Shown: positions 11,982 to 24,178 of the stretch, piece after piece
Layout of the letters: every line of letters begins with the position of its first letter
How positions within the stretch are numbered: position 1 is the first letter of the stretch
Source: Neonectria sp. B-13
Lineage: Eukaryota; Ascomycota; Sordariomycetes; Hypocreales; Nectriaceae
Assembly: GCA_002682825.1 (NCBI GenBank)
Contig: NOKP01000041.1
Span: 62,001-126,000, forward strand
Length of the DNA: 64,000 nt
Direction: 5' to 3'
Made by a program: the position numbers and the translations under genes
The notes under the pieces: generated by a model
Databases searched by the model: none
Told to the model about the DNA's origin: nothing
Seen by the model: the letters and a program-made list of their open reading frames with translations, nothing else

Positions 11982-12208
11982 AAGGGGCAGCATAGGAAGC
12001 ATTCAGACCGAAGATTGTTAGTTCTCATCGATTATAAGTATCATGTTACCTCCATCGGTGCTTGCCACATATGCAATACTCTATTTCTAGCTTCTATTTC
12101 ATGGCAGATTGTGAAAGCTGCATCAAGAAGTTGTACACTGCTGTCACCGTAGACTGACCATTGCAAGTCCTGTACGTGTTCCAGTACGAATATCAGACCG
12201 GCGATGAA

Positions 12209-12641
12209 CTAATCCACGGTTGTTACGGCCCAGAGAACGGCGTTAACTGACTGGTAAGTGTTGGCTTGGTCGGTTTCTTCTCCACCGCCAAACGCTTCGA
12301 CGGTTCCGAGAATCTTTCGGTCATGCAGTCTATCCCCACTAAGGGAAGAGGAGCACTGGACTCTGCCAATATAACGCATCGTGCCAGACTTTCTGATGAC
12401 AGGTTCAGCCAATCCGTATCGGCGAAAGATCTCCATGGACCTCTGATTCAAATAATGCGCCTTTGGCAACTTGGACGTTCCGGCATGGCGCTCAAAGACG
12501 ATATGGTCCACGCCTTGCTCGGACAGGAAACTCGAAAGCGTAAATCCACATCCTCAACCCTCTTGTCAGCCGCAAACCAGTAAATGGCTTCATGCTCGTC
12601 AGCTACATACCACCGCCGCCTACAACAAGGACGTCCGCGCT
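12209..12641 (-). pseudogene. Truncated remnant of an aromatic-ring FAD monooxygenase
   Basis: Reads as the first 120-odd residues of a class A flavin monooxygenase (phenol hydroxylase/TetX-like) and then stops. Exon 12611-12641 encodes the FAD-fold start ADVLVVGGG. A 58-nt GTATGT-AG intron follows, and 12209-12552 continues with GCGFTLSSFLSEQGVDHIVF and RSMEIFRRYGLAEPV, ending in-frame after DQANTYQ plus unrelated residues. No ATG is visible before the dinucleotide fold, and the DG and GD motifs and about 300 C-terminal residues are missing. A 12-nt direct repeat (12568-12579 and 12682-12693) flanks the first exon. It lies 182 bp beyond the start-distal end of the peptidase gene on the same strand. 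It is related in fold, but not closely, to the two intact monooxygenases near 50-63 kb. Confidence 0.7.
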
Positions 12642-12822
12642 AGGAGGTTGACGCCAACGTGTAGTACTCACCACTCTCACGAGCCGCAAACCAATATATA
12701 TATCTATATAAGTCAACAAACGTAGTTTTATTCACAATTCTAGCACCTACAATAGCGCATATGATTTTGCTTAGATTTCTATTTGGACCTCAAACAACAA
12801 AGTTATGCGCAATTTATTTTTC

Positions 12823-15195
12823 TCATGCCAGACCAAGCTCCTCGTGAAAAGGTTTCGTCTCGGGTTTCCGACCTAGAAACTCGGTCAAGGTCACCATCTC
12901 ATCTTGGCTTCCTCCTTTCTCGAGGAGAGCTTGTCGGTATCTTATTCCTTCCTTGCGGTCCATTGGGTCTCCTCCGAAGACAGTGTAGAACAGGTCAGTC
13001 GCAAATACCTTGGAGCTGAACGAATGATCCAACTATTAATAACCCAGGGGGTTTGTGTGCAAGGCAGCCATGGTAGGTAATGTAACTTACAACAAGTAGG
13101 CGTAATATCCTGCATCGTACTCTCCCATTAGATGAGTCAACCGCGCCTGGGTGTGGCCCCATTGTTCGCCTAGCCCTGCCGTTTCAGGGCTGTCCAGTGG
13201 AAGGATATCATTCCGAATTTTATTAAATGCTGCAGAAATGCTCAACTCCTCAATTGCCACATGGGTCTCAGGCGTATGGATGGCCATGTCGAAAATACCA
13301 ATGCAGAGCTGATTCAAGTAGGCGCTTGCCTCATTGACGCGCTTTGCTTCAACAAGGCTATCAACCAAATGATCGGGGATCTGCTCCGGTGGCGGTATAG
13401 CTTCTGCACCGTTTTTGTTACGCCAAAATGCCAAGTGTTCCTCGGACACCGACGAATAATGTTTGCTCAGGGCCTTCAGCTGAGAAGGTAACCAACACCA
13501 ATATTCAAGCATCTGGCTCGGAGCTTCACCAAAATCTACCACGGTCTCAGTGCCGTGAAAGCAAGCATAATTGACCTTTGCTACTAGATCATGTATGGCA
13601 TGGCCCAGCTCGTGAAAAAGAGTAACCACTTCGTCGTGCATCAATAGACTCGGGCTTTCAGAGGAAGGCTCCGGAAAGTTGCATACTAATGCTGTAGTAG
13701 GGTATTGACGGGTGCCATCCTCCTTGACGAAGCCCTGTTGAGTTTGTTAGCTTGCAATTGCCACGGAGGTATAATGCGCTAAGGATCCTACCGGAACCAC
13801 ATTGAAGTTTGCCGCATTCGCAATCTTCCCATCACGGGAAAAGAGATCCAAGTATAGGTAGCCCACAAAGTTGCCCCCGAGTTCCTTGCTGTTCCAGGTG
13901 CTAAATACCTGAACATCTGCATGCCATGTATTTCTCCCGTCGACATGTAATCGACGGAACTGCAGACCAAACAAATGCTGAACAATCTTGAATATGCCGG
14001 TAACAGTTGTCTGCACCGGGAAATATTCCGAAATCTTCTGATGGTCAACCGAGTATTGCTTCTCGAGCATGAGGCGGTGGTAGTACGAATTGTCCCAAAC
14101 ATAAATCCGTTCATCAAAAGTCTGTCCGCGGGATTGGACGTCTTTCTTTTTAAGTTCCTTCAACTTGCCAACCTCCTGGCGACCGCCCTCTTCTAATCGA
14201 AGCTGAAGGTCTTTCAAAAACTCATCCACGACCTCGGGTGTCTTAGCCATCTTATCTTCGATGCGGAATGCTGCATGGTTAGAGTACCCCAGTAGCCGAG
14301 CAGCTTCGTCACGAAGAATCACTGCTTCCCTGAAAACAGGGACATTCTGGTTGCATTGATTATCGTTGGAAATGAAGAGATGCCGTCGAGTCTGCTCAGA
14401 ATTTGCGTGTCTCATAACTGGATAGAAGTCGGGGGATCTAAACGTGACCCGAAGCTTGCCCTGGTTCTCACCCTGTCCTTTTTCAAACCTGGACAAGGCA
14501 CTTTCGGGGACCCCTTCAAGCTCTTCAGGAGAGAACCACACAGCGCCAATTTCAGCCAGGTTTTCTCGAAACTCGGTGGTGAGCTGGCTCAAGCGACTTT
14601 GAATCGTTTTGAAACGATCTCGCAGCGGACCGATGGGTAACTTGAGGCCGTTTTTAATACTAAAGCTTCCAGCTTAGTGACGTTCCGCGATTTCCGGAAG
14701 TACATGAGACGTAATAACGGCCACCTTGAGACAGTTCGGTACTTGAATTGCTCATTCCAAGAAAAAGCTTGACATTACTCACTGGGTTTTGTATTTTTTC
14801 TTCAAAAAATAGAGGGACTCTGGGTCAAGCTCCTCGTGGTTTTCAATCACGGCATGAACCAGTATGAACAAACCCTCATCCATCGCTATATCGACAGAGA
14901 ATTCATCTAAGAGGTTTTGGGCCTTCCTAGATGCTTCTCGCAGCTCTGGGTCTGTCGAAACAAACCTATAAAACAAGAGAACATGGCTTTCTACAGCCGT
15001 AGCGTTCTCCGAGTGGGCCAGAGGCAGAAGGACGTTGGAAAAGGTGGCGGAGCTAGGCTCGACATTCTCCAAGATCTGACGCTGGACCTCGCGAGACTGC
15101 TCAATCAGACGCCTGGTATCCTCGATAATTGAGCTCGGGGTTGCCGTGAAGACAGAGGGTGGCTGAGGCGGGTTTTGCGACTCATCAAGGGACAT
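12823..15195 (-). CDS. M3 family zinc metallopeptidase (thimet oligopeptidase/saccharolysin type)
   Basis: Cytosolic or intermembrane-space oligopeptidase that trims short peptides. Four exons (14783-15195, 13792-14659, 13091-13734, 12823-13015) give 705 aa, the usual length for yeast Prd1-like enzymes. The helical N-domain spans about 1-300. The zinc site is HELGH at 468-472 followed by Glu497 in DFGEAPSQMLEYW, matching the family pattern HEXXH-X24/25-E. The C-terminus contains YDAGYYAYLFSKVFATDLF, which needs the acceptor CAG just before exon 4; an upstream TAG would break the frame. No mitochondrial presequence is evident: the start MSLDESQNPPQPP is acidic and proline-rich. Start chosen as the first ATG of a frame that aligns from its N-terminus. 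Confidence 0.94.
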
Positions 15196-16046
15196 AATGT
15201 GCGATCGTACGTGGCAAGGTGCTCAAGGCTCGAACGTGGAAACAAGATGGCGGCAGGTAGACCAAAACACGACAAGACATCTAATAAGCGTCTTTGCAAC
15301 CCTTACCTCATTTGCAACCTTACAGCGAGGTTCATTTATGATTGCATAATACCGCACGAAGGGAGCATTTCGTGCGGGGTAGAATACTGATAAAGGGAAC
15401 CAACAGCTTATTAGTCTTACCTAAGAATTTCCCACAACTAACATAGCAGATAGCCTTTGGATTACGTTGTTCTCGAAGCAAAAAGAATTACTGTATTTTC
15501 AATAGCATGACTGGCTGTCTTGCAATTCCTATTGCGGATCACGTCAGATCTACTCTACAGTTGGCGAGGGGAACCAACCAGAAGAACAGCCAGCAAAGTG
15601 GCCTAAAACTAAAGCCATTCACCATGCCCATGCAGTATGTAATGGATGGAGTTTTCTACGGTTCTTACGTTTTCGTATCTTTGTACTGGTTTTGCAGTTT
15701 CGGTTAAGACTTATTACCAGCATCAATTTTCAATCATAATTACATGATAGCGTTCCTGCTAATGATCGCTTTTCATGAAATAGTCGCATCTAAAAGCCCT
15801 GTCCATGTAAGAACTATCCAGAAATTGCTATTATCTATGTCGAAAGCTTTCATTAGACCGGTTCCTTATTATGAAACACTGAACGGGTCTAGATGCAGGC
15901 CAGGGAGCTAGTAAGCTTCATCTTAAGCATCACCATCACTGCTGACCAATGACTGGCCATCTGATCTAGCAGCAAATGACTACTGATAAAGAAGAATGGT
16001 GGCCTGCTTCGGTATGTTAAGATATCTCAATCTCCAATGTGCCTTT
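15196..16046 (-). other. Intergenic region between peptidase and ML-domain genes
   Basis: About 850 bp. It contains the promoter of the peptidase gene near 15196-15400 and the 3-prime flank of the ML-domain gene. Only frames under 72 codons are present, with no family resemblance. Confidence 0.5.
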
Positions 16047-16840
16047 CTACCTCGGCCACGAGCAATCCCTCCACGCACTTGGCGGATAACGCTTGTTCTT
16101 CTCCTCATCTTCCCACCGCAAACATACTTCACTTTGTAAGCAATAGATTCTTTCGCCCTCTGCAGTTTTTGCGTCAACAGTGAAGTTGTACCAGCCCTAC
16201 TCTCGTAAGTAATCATCACTTTCAATGTTCAAGTATACAGAATATCTGGTACAAGGACAAGAAGCAGGGCAAATACTCACAGGAACGCTGAGGAACATAG
16301 GCCAGATATATCCCCCTGAGTTGATCATTGCATGCCCCTCTATGGGTGGACATTTTCCCTTCTTGCCAGGTGAAGGCTGCTCAATCTCGCTCATCTCGCA
16401 AAAGTCAAGCGTGAAAGTCTCACCCGCTGAGTCGTCTGGGGCGCCATATTCTTCGCAGTGAGAGCCGCAATTTACATTCACATCGAGTGTTGCATTTGGC
16501 TTGAAGGGTTTTCTAAAGTTTCCAAGGATTTGAACGATGAAGAAATCATCACTTTTCATAATCAGCACGCTATTACGAACCAGAGTTCCAAAAAGTTGAC
16601 TTAAGTTAGAGATTGAATTGCTTACATGTATATGGGTTCCTTGTTGAGCTGAATAGATGCAATGTCCAAGAGATCTGTTGAGCGAGACACTGGACAGAGG
16701 CTAAAGGGTGAGCCACCAGGCACATACTCTGCTTTCAAAGATGGCGAATAGTGGGAAGATGCCTGGGTTAAGATCGGCTTTTGAAGTCCTAAAGATAATG
16801 ACAATGCTCGCACCACGTCTTCTAGAATACGAGTCTGCAT
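16047..16840 (-). CDS. ML-domain (MD-2/NPC2-related) lipid-binding protein
   Basis: Beta-sandwich lipid carrier related to fungal phosphatidylglycerol/phosphatidylinositol transfer proteins and NPC2, which bind sterols or phospholipids in a hydrophobic pocket. Three exons (16626-16840, 16281-16569, 16047-16196) give 217 aa. The ML fold starts about residue 45 with VPGGSPFSLCP and continues with the TLDFCEM and KGKCPP cysteines. It ends with GWYNFTVDAKTAEGERIYCL, the most diagnostic block, created by joining exons 2 and 3. A Trp/charged tail follows. Most relatives are secreted, but the N-terminus here (MQTRILEDVVRALSLSLGL) is a poor signal peptide, and an in-frame stop lies five codons upstream of the ATG. 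An unseen upstream exon could supply one. Substrate unknown. Confidence 0.8.
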
Positions 16841-17511
16841 GTCTAATTTTTTTCAATCGGGGTTGCTTGAAAGAGTAGGCGATTGGGTTCAAGGCCAAGA
16901 TCTACTAAGTAGGTAGATTATGAAATATATAAAGGAGCATTGGCGTGTGACTGTCGATCTAACGCAAAGGCGGCGACCACCTTAGCGGCTAGAGGGCACG
17001 TGACTATGAGCGGATTATTTTGTAGTGCTTACATATATATTAATAAGTAAGCAAAGGAAGGGATGCGTACAGAAATAGAAGTAAGAAGTGGCATGTCGTA
17101 TCCGGCTCGATATTTCTTCATTCCGACTGAGCCATCATCAAGAAACCCTTTCTGGGAAGGAAGTGCTAGCAACAGATGGACATCGAGCGCCAGATCTATA
17201 AACGCCTAGGGCCGCACCCGTACTTCACAAAGCTGGTCTTTTGCTGGCCGCTGACGTTCTCTGGCAAACAATGCAGCCCCAAGTTCTTGTGAGACACGTC
17301 ACATGTGGCTGTGATACCCCCGCAATCCGCCCACCTGGGCGGGTATTTTGAGTTCCGGTGCTCATCATTGGTTGGAGAATCACCTGTTTATCCTGCTGGC
17401 TGACATTCTGTGGAGCAAGCCGTTGCATCTATTTGGGTGAGGTTTGGCATGACAGTGTGGACGCTGCAGTCGAGTAAGTAACACTCCGCGTGAAATATTC
17501 TTAGATCCTTT
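16841..17511 (-). other. Arm-end region up to the assembly gap
   Basis: Upstream region of the ML-domain gene, then AT-rich sequence with several TATATATTAA-like stretches near 17033-17044. Short overlapping frames of 67-82 codons with some cysteines reach the gap but do not form a convincing protein. Nothing else recognised. Confidence 0.4.
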
Positions 17512-17611
17512 NNNNNNNNNNNNNNNNNNNNNNNNNNNNNNNNNNNNNNNNNNNNNNNNNNNNNNNNNNNNNNNNNNNNNNNNNNNNNNNNNNNNNNNNN
17601 NNNNNNNNNNN
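17512..17611. other. Assembly gap (100 N)
   Basis: Exactly 100 undetermined bases, the usual placeholder for a scaffold join of unknown length. It sits between the two arms of the inverted repeat, so the join is the weakest point of the window. Confidence 0.99.
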
Positions 17612-17810
17612 AACCCTTTGCCTCTCACTCTTTCCCTCTCTCTCTCCCTCTCTCTTCCCTCTCTCTCTTTCCTTCTCTCTTTCTCTCTTTTCCCCTCTCT
17701 CTGTGTGTTTCAGCTACTGCATGCTTTCTCTCGTCAGTGGCTTACCACATCTTCTTACGATTCCCCATGAGGCCATGTATAAAGATAACACTGAAAATCA
17801 GTCAGTCTTC
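17612..17810 (+). other. Single-copy spacer between gap and right arm
   Basis: These 199 bases have no mirrored partner in the left arm. They start the contig that continues rightwards and therefore show that this contig reaches 199 bp beyond the point where the left contig ends. The first 95 bases or so are pyrimidine-rich; the rest is ordinary sequence with no recognised gene. Confidence 0.8.
17620..17702 (+). repeat. Polypyrimidine (CT)n low-complexity tract
   Basis: About 83 bases made almost only of C and T, built from CT, CCT and TTTC units, followed by TGTGTG. Such tracts often end assemblies and sit here directly at the contig edge. Confidence 0.9.
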
Positions 17811-18481
17811 AAAGGATCTAAGAATATTTCACGCGGAGTGTTACTTACTCGACTGCAGCGTCCACACTGTCATGCCAAACCTCACCCAAATAGATGCAAC
17901 GGCTTGCTCCACAGAATGTCAGCCAGCAGGATAAACAGGTGATTCTCCAACCAATGATGAGCACCGGAACTCAAAATACCCGCCCAGGTGGGCGGATTGC
18001 GGGGGTATCACAGCCACATGTGACGTGTCTCACAAGAACTTGGGGCTGCATTGTTTGCCAGAGAACGTCAGCGGCCAGCAAAAGACCAGCTTTGTGAAGT
18101 ACGGGTGCGGCCCTAGGCGTTTATAGATCTGGCGCTCGATGTCCATCTGTTGCTAGCACTTCCTTCCCAGAAAGGGTTTCTTGATGATGGCTCAGTCGGA
18201 ATGAAGAAATATCGAGCCGGATACGACATGCCACTTCTTACTTCTATTTCTGTACGCATCCCTTCCTTTGCTTACTTATTAATATATATGTAAGCACTAC
18301 AAAATAATCCGCTCATAGTCACGTGCCCTCTAGCCGCTAAGGTGGTCGCCGCCTTTGCGTTAGATCGACAGTCACACGCCAATGCTCCTTTATATATTTC
18401 ATAATCTACCTACTTAGTAGATCTTGGCCTTGAACCCAATCGCCTACTCTTTCAAGCAACCCCGATTGAAAAAAATTAGAC

Positions 18482-19275
18482 ATGCAGACTCGTATTCTAG
18501 AAGACGTGGTGCGAGCATTGTCATTATCTTTAGGACTTCAAAAGCCGATCTTAACCCAGGCATCTTCCCACTATTCGCCATCTTTGAAAGCAGAGTATGT
18601 GCCTGGTGGCTCACCCTTTAGCCTCTGTCCAGTGTCTCGCTCAACAGATCTCTTGGACATTGCATCTATTCAGCTCAACAAGGAACCCATATACATGTAA
18701 GCAATTCAATCTCTAACTTAAGTCAACTTTTTGGAACTCTGGTTCGTAATAGCGTGCTGATTATGAAAAGTGATGATTTCTTCATCGTTCAAATCCTTGG
18801 AAACTTTAGAAAACCCTTCAAGCCAAATGCAACACTCGATGTGAATGTAAATTGCGGCTCTCACTGCGAAGAATATGGCGCCCCAGACGACTCAGCGGGT
18901 GAGACTTTCACGCTTGACTTTTGCGAGATGAGCGAGATTGAGCAGCCTTCACCTGGCAAGAAGGGAAAATGTCCACCCATAGAGGGGCATGCAATGATCA
19001 ACTCAGGGGGATATATCTGGCCTATGTTCCTCAGCGTTCCTGTGAGTATTTGCCCTGCTTCTTGTCCTTGTACCAGATATTCTGTATACTTGAACATTGA
19101 AAGTGATGATTACTTACGAGAGTAGGGCTGGTACAACTTCACTGTTGACGCAAAAACTGCAGAGGGCGAAAGAATCTATTGCTTACAAAGTGAAGTATGT
19201 TTGCGGTGGGAAGATGAGGAGAAGAACAAGCGTTATCCGCCAAGTGCGTGGAGGGATTGCTCGTGGCCGAGGTAG
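18482..19275 (+). CDS. ML-domain lipid-binding protein (mirror copy)
   Basis: Identical to the gene at 16047-16840. Exons 18482-18696, 18753-19041 and 19126-19275 code for 217 aa. Donors are GTAAGC and GTGAGT. An in-frame TGA lies five codons before the ATG at 18482, which fixes the start unless an upstream exon exists. Confidence 0.8.
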
Positions 19276-20126
19276 AAAGGCACATTGGAGATTGAGATAT
19301 CTTAACATACCGAAGCAGGCCACCATTCTTCTTTATCAGTAGTCATTTGCTGCTAGATCAGATGGCCAGTCATTGGTCAGCAGTGATGGTGATGCTTAAG
19401 ATGAAGCTTACTAGCTCCCTGGCCTGCATCTAGACCCGTTCAGTGTTTCATAATAAGGAACCGGTCTAATGAAAGCTTTCGACATAGATAATAGCAATTT
19501 CTGGATAGTTCTTACATGGACAGGGCTTTTAGATGCGACTATTTCATGAAAAGCGATCATTAGCAGGAACGCTATCATGTAATTATGATTGAAAATTGAT
19601 GCTGGTAATAAGTCTTAACCGAAACTGCAAAACCAGTACAAAGATACGAAAACGTAAGAACCGTAGAAAACTCCATCCATTACATACTGCATGGGCATGG
19701 TGAATGGCTTTAGTTTTAGGCCACTTTGCTGGCTGTTCTTCTGGTTGGTTCCCCTCGCCAACTGTAGAGTAGATCTGACGTGATCCGCAATAGGAATTGC
19801 AAGACAGCCAGTCATGCTATTGAAAATACAGTAATTCTTTTTGCTTCGAGAACAACGTAATCCAAAGGCTATCTGCTATGTTAGTTGTGGGAAATTCTTA
19901 GGTAAGACTAATAAGCTGTTGGTTCCCTTTATCAGTATTCTACCCCGCACGAAATGCTCCCTTCGTGCGGTATTATGCAATCATAAATGAACCTCGCTGT
20001 AAGGTTGCAAATGAGGTAAGGGTTGCAAAGACGCTTATTAGATGTCTTGTCGTGTTTTGGTCTACCTGCCGCCATCTTGTTTCCACGTTCGAGCCTTGAG
20101 CACCTTGCCACGTACGATCGCACATT

Positions 20127-22499
20127 ATGTCCCTTGATGAGTCGCAAAACCCGCCTCAGCCACCCTCTGTCTTCACGGCAACCCCGAGCTCAATTATCGA
20201 GGATACCAGGCGTCTGATTGAGCAGTCTCGCGAGGTCCAGCGTCAGATCTTGGAGAATGTCGAGCCTAGCTCCGCCACCTTTTCCAACGTCCTTCTGCCT
20301 CTGGCCCACTCGGAGAACGCTACGGCTGTAGAAAGCCATGTTCTCTTGTTTTATAGGTTTGTTTCGACAGACCCAGAGCTGCGAGAAGCATCTAGGAAGG
20401 CCCAAAACCTCTTAGATGAATTCTCTGTCGATATAGCGATGGATGAGGGTTTGTTCATACTGGTTCATGCCGTGATTGAAAACCACGAGGAGCTTGACCC
20501 AGAGTCCCTCTATTTTTTGAAGAAAAAATACAAAACCCAGTGAGTAATGTCAAGCTTTTTCTTGGAATGAGCAATTCAAGTACCGAACTGTCTCAAGGTG
20601 GCCGTTATTACGTCTCATGTACTTCCGGAAATCGCGGAACGTCACTAAGCTGGAAGCTTTAGTATTAAAAACGGCCTCAAGTTACCCATCGGTCCGCTGC
20701 GAGATCGTTTCAAAACGATTCAAAGTCGCTTGAGCCAGCTCACCACCGAGTTTCGAGAAAACCTGGCTGAAATTGGCGCTGTGTGGTTCTCTCCTGAAGA
20801 GCTTGAAGGGGTCCCCGAAAGTGCCTTGTCCAGGTTTGAAAAAGGACAGGGTGAGAACCAGGGCAAGCTTCGGGTCACGTTTAGATCCCCCGACTTCTAT
20901 CCAGTTATGAGACACGCAAATTCTGAGCAGACTCGACGGCATCTCTTCATTTCCAACGATAATCAATGCAACCAGAATGTCCCTGTTTTCAGGGAAGCAG
21001 TGATTCTTCGTGACGAAGCTGCTCGGCTACTGGGGTACTCTAACCATGCAGCATTCCGCATCGAAGATAAGATGGCTAAGACACCCGAGGTCGTGGATGA
21101 GTTTTTGAAAGACCTTCAGCTTCGATTAGAAGAGGGCGGTCGCCAGGAGGTTGGCAAGTTGAAGGAACTTAAAAAGAAAGACGTCCAATCCCGCGGACAG
21201 ACTTTTGATGAACGGATTTATGTTTGGGACAATTCGTACTACCACCGCCTCATGCTCGAGAAGCAATACTCGGTTGACCATCAGAAGATTTCGGAATATT
21301 TCCCGGTGCAGACAACTGTTACCGGCATATTCAAGATTGTTCAGCATTTGTTTGGTCTGCAGTTCCGTCGATTACATGTCGACGGGAGAAATACATGGCA
21401 TGCAGATGTTCAGGTATTTAGCACCTGGAACAGCAAGGAACTCGGGGGCAACTTTGTGGGCTACCTATACTTGGATCTCTTTTCCCGTGATGGGAAGATT
21501 GCGAATGCGGCAAACTTCAATGTGGTTCCGGTAGGATCCTTAGCGCATTATACCTCCGTGGCAATTGCAAGCTAACAAACTCAACAGGGCTTCGTCAAGG
21601 AGGATGGCACCCGTCAATACCCTACTACAGCATTAGTATGCAACTTTCCGGAGCCTTCCTCTGAAAGCCCGAGTCTATTGATGCACGACGAAGTGGTTAC
21701 TCTTTTTCACGAGCTGGGCCATGCCATACATGATCTAGTAGCAAAGGTCAATTATGCTTGCTTTCACGGCACTGAGACCGTGGTAGATTTTGGTGAAGCT
21801 CCGAGCCAGATGCTTGAATATTGGTGTTGGTTACCTTCTCAGCTGAAGGCCCTGAGCAAACATTATTCGTCGGTGTCCGAGGAACACTTGGCATTTTGGC
21901 GTAACAAAAACGGTGCAGAAGCTATACCGCCACCGGAGCAGATCCCCGATCATTTGGTTGATAGCCTTGTTGAAGCAAAGCGCGTCAATGAGGCAAGCGC
22001 CTACTTGAATCAGCTCTGCATTGGTATTTTCGACATGGCCATCCATACGCCTGAGACCCATGTGGCAATTGAGGAGTTGAGCATTTCTGCAGCATTTAAT
22101 AAAATTCGGAATGATATCCTTCCACTGGACAGCCCTGAAACGGCAGGGCTAGGCGAACAATGGGGCCACACCCAGGCGCGGTTGACTCATCTAATGGGAG
22201 AGTACGATGCAGGATATTACGCCTACTTGTTGTAAGTTACATTACCTACCATGGCTGCCTTGCACACAAACCCCCTGGGTTATTAATAGTTGGATCATTC
22301 GTTCAGCTCCAAGGTATTTGCGACTGACCTGTTCTACACTGTCTTCGGAGGAGACCCAATGGACCGCAAGGAAGGAATAAGATACCGACAAGCTCTCCTC
22401 GAGAAAGGAGGAAGCCAAGATGAGATGGTGACCTTGACCGAGTTTCTAGGTCGGAAACCCGAGACGAAACCTTTTCACGAGGAGCTTGGTCTGGCATGA
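20127..22499 (+). CDS. M3 zinc metallopeptidase (mirror copy)
   Basis: Identical to the gene at 12823-15195. Exons 20127-20539, 20663-21530, 21588-22231 and 22307-22499 code for 705 aa. The HELGH zinc motif is in exon 3. The last junction uses the CAG at 22304-22306, since an earlier TAG at 22287-22289 would shift the frame. Confidence 0.94.
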
Positions 22500-22680
22500 G
22501 AAAAATAAATTGCGCATAACTTTGTTGTTTGAGGTCCAAATAGAAATCTAAGCAAAATCATATGCGCTATTGTAGGTGCTAGAATTGTGAATAAAACTAC
22601 GTTTGTTGACTTATATAGATATATATATTGGTTTGCGGCTCGTGAGAGTGGTGAGTACTACACGTTGGCGTCAACCTCCT

Positions 22681-23113
22681 AGCGCGGACGTCCTTGTTGT
22701 AGGCGGCGGTGGTATGTAGCTGACGAGCATGAAGCCATTTACTGGTTTGCGGCTGACAAGAGGGTTGAGGATGTGGATTTACGCTTTCGAGTTTCCTGTC
22801 CGAGCAAGGCGTGGACCATATCGTCTTTGAGCGCCATGCCGGAACGTCCAAGTTGCCAAAGGCGCATTATTTGAATCAGAGGTCCATGGAGATCTTTCGC
22901 CGATACGGATTGGCTGAACCTGTCATCAGAAAGTCTGGCACGATGCGTTATATTGGCAGAGTCCAGTGCTCCTCTTCCCTTAGTGGGGATAGACTGCATG
23001 ACCGAAAGATTCTCGGAACCGTCGAAGCGTTTGGCGGTGGAGAAGAAACCGACCAAGCCAACACTTACCAGTCAGTTAACGCCGTTCTCTGGGCCGTAAC
23101 AACCGTGGATTAG
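22681..23113 (+). pseudogene. Truncated FAD monooxygenase remnant (mirror copy)
   Basis: Same remnant as at 12209-12641. Coding pieces are 22681-22711 and 22770-23113, with a 58-nt intron between. No initiating ATG and no C-terminal two thirds are present. The 12-nt direct repeat lies at 22629-22640 and 22743-22754. Confidence 0.7.
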
Positions 23114-23340
23114 TTCATCGCCGGTCTGATATTCGTACTGGAACACGTACAGGACTTGCAATGGTCAGTCTACGGTGACAGCAGTGTACAACTTCTTGAT
23201 GCAGCTTTCACAATCTGCCATGAAATAGAAGCTAGAAATAGAGTATTGCATATGTGGCAAGCACCGATGGAGGTAACATGATACTTATAATCGATGAGAA
23301 CTAACAATCTTCGGTCTGAATGCTTCCTATGCTGCCCCTT

Positions 23341-24178
23341 TCAAGAAATCGTGCTCCGGTACTGTGCAATCTTCTCACCAAACTTAGCCACCCAAACGCT
23401 CTCATCATATATCGCGAAAATGCTTGGGACCTTCTGGATACTTTCCACCCAGCGGGAGAAGTTTGGGGCTTGCAAAGAAAGGTCATCAATGAGGCTCTTG
23501 GGCAGAATCCCAAAGTTGGCCGACGAGTAGAGTCGGAGGATAAACGACGCCGTGAGCACCTGTGCGTTTCTGTCAGTTTGAACTCCAACATAACCGCGGA
23601 AGTTGAGCTGAATATATTAGGAACGACTTGCCTCAGCCAACGTAATGTTCTCACTTCCTCCAAAGTAAGGCGCACAGCCTATGAGAAGTGGCTCCAACTC
23701 GTTGGCAATGGTCTGCACTATAGTTCTAGCGACGCTCTCGACTTCATCGTCTGTCTTAGTCCTGAACACTTTGTAAAGAAGAGGCTGGACCTGTGTCATG
23801 TAGGAATCGACGAAGGCGTTAATGCGAGCGCGCTGAAATGCACCTTTCTCGGAGCCAGACGGGAGGACCAGATGCGACGGATGTGCGTCTGCAAGAAATT
23901 GCGCGATGATAGCAGATTCGGTGATGACTTGACCATTATAGCTGAGAGATGGCACCTTGCCCCGTGAATTTATCATTAGGTAAGCATCTGTACGAGGAAC
24001 GTCGAGGTCAATCGCCTCCTCCTCATAATCGAGACCGAGTTCGGCGAGGGCGATATGGACACGATGTGCATCTGGGCTTCCTAGTCAGATTTTGGTCATG
24101 GCAAAGTTGCCATTATGGACTTGACATACAGGGGCACTGGCGGCTTGTGTATAGGACTATTTTCGGGGAAAGCGCCAT
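23341..24178 (-). CDS. Omega-like glutathione S-transferase (mirror copy)
   Basis: Identical to the gene at 11144-11981. Exons 24130-24178, 23632-24071 and 23341-23559 code for 235 aa. The second intron again needs the GC donor, since the arms are identical. Confidence 0.85.

Larger units (their letters stand above)
1..17511 (+). repeat. Left arm of a 17.5-kb perfect inverted repeat
   Basis: This stretch is the reverse complement of 17811-35321, with x mapping to 35322-x. Both ends were checked base by base: positions 1-40 against 35282-35321, and 17481-17511 against 17811-17841. Every reading frame in one arm has an equal-length, identical frame at the mirrored place, so there are no indels and no coding differences. 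Homology stops exactly where the N gap starts. On the outer side it runs to the window edge, so the true length may be larger. A redundant contig placed in inverted orientation is the simplest explanation. Confidence 0.97.

Noticed and set aside
11355..12002. 215-codon antisense frame over the GST gene
   Set aside because: Opposite strand of a well supported three-exon GST; no resemblance of its own.
17612..17618. AACCCT at the contig start, resembling the fungal telomere unit
   Set aside because: Only one unit, followed by a CT tract; no tandem CCCTAA array.
17703..17942. 79- and 65-codon frames with several cysteines spanning the spacer and right arm
   Set aside because: Overlapping frames on the same strand, no signal peptide followed by a coherent mature part, no credible splicing.
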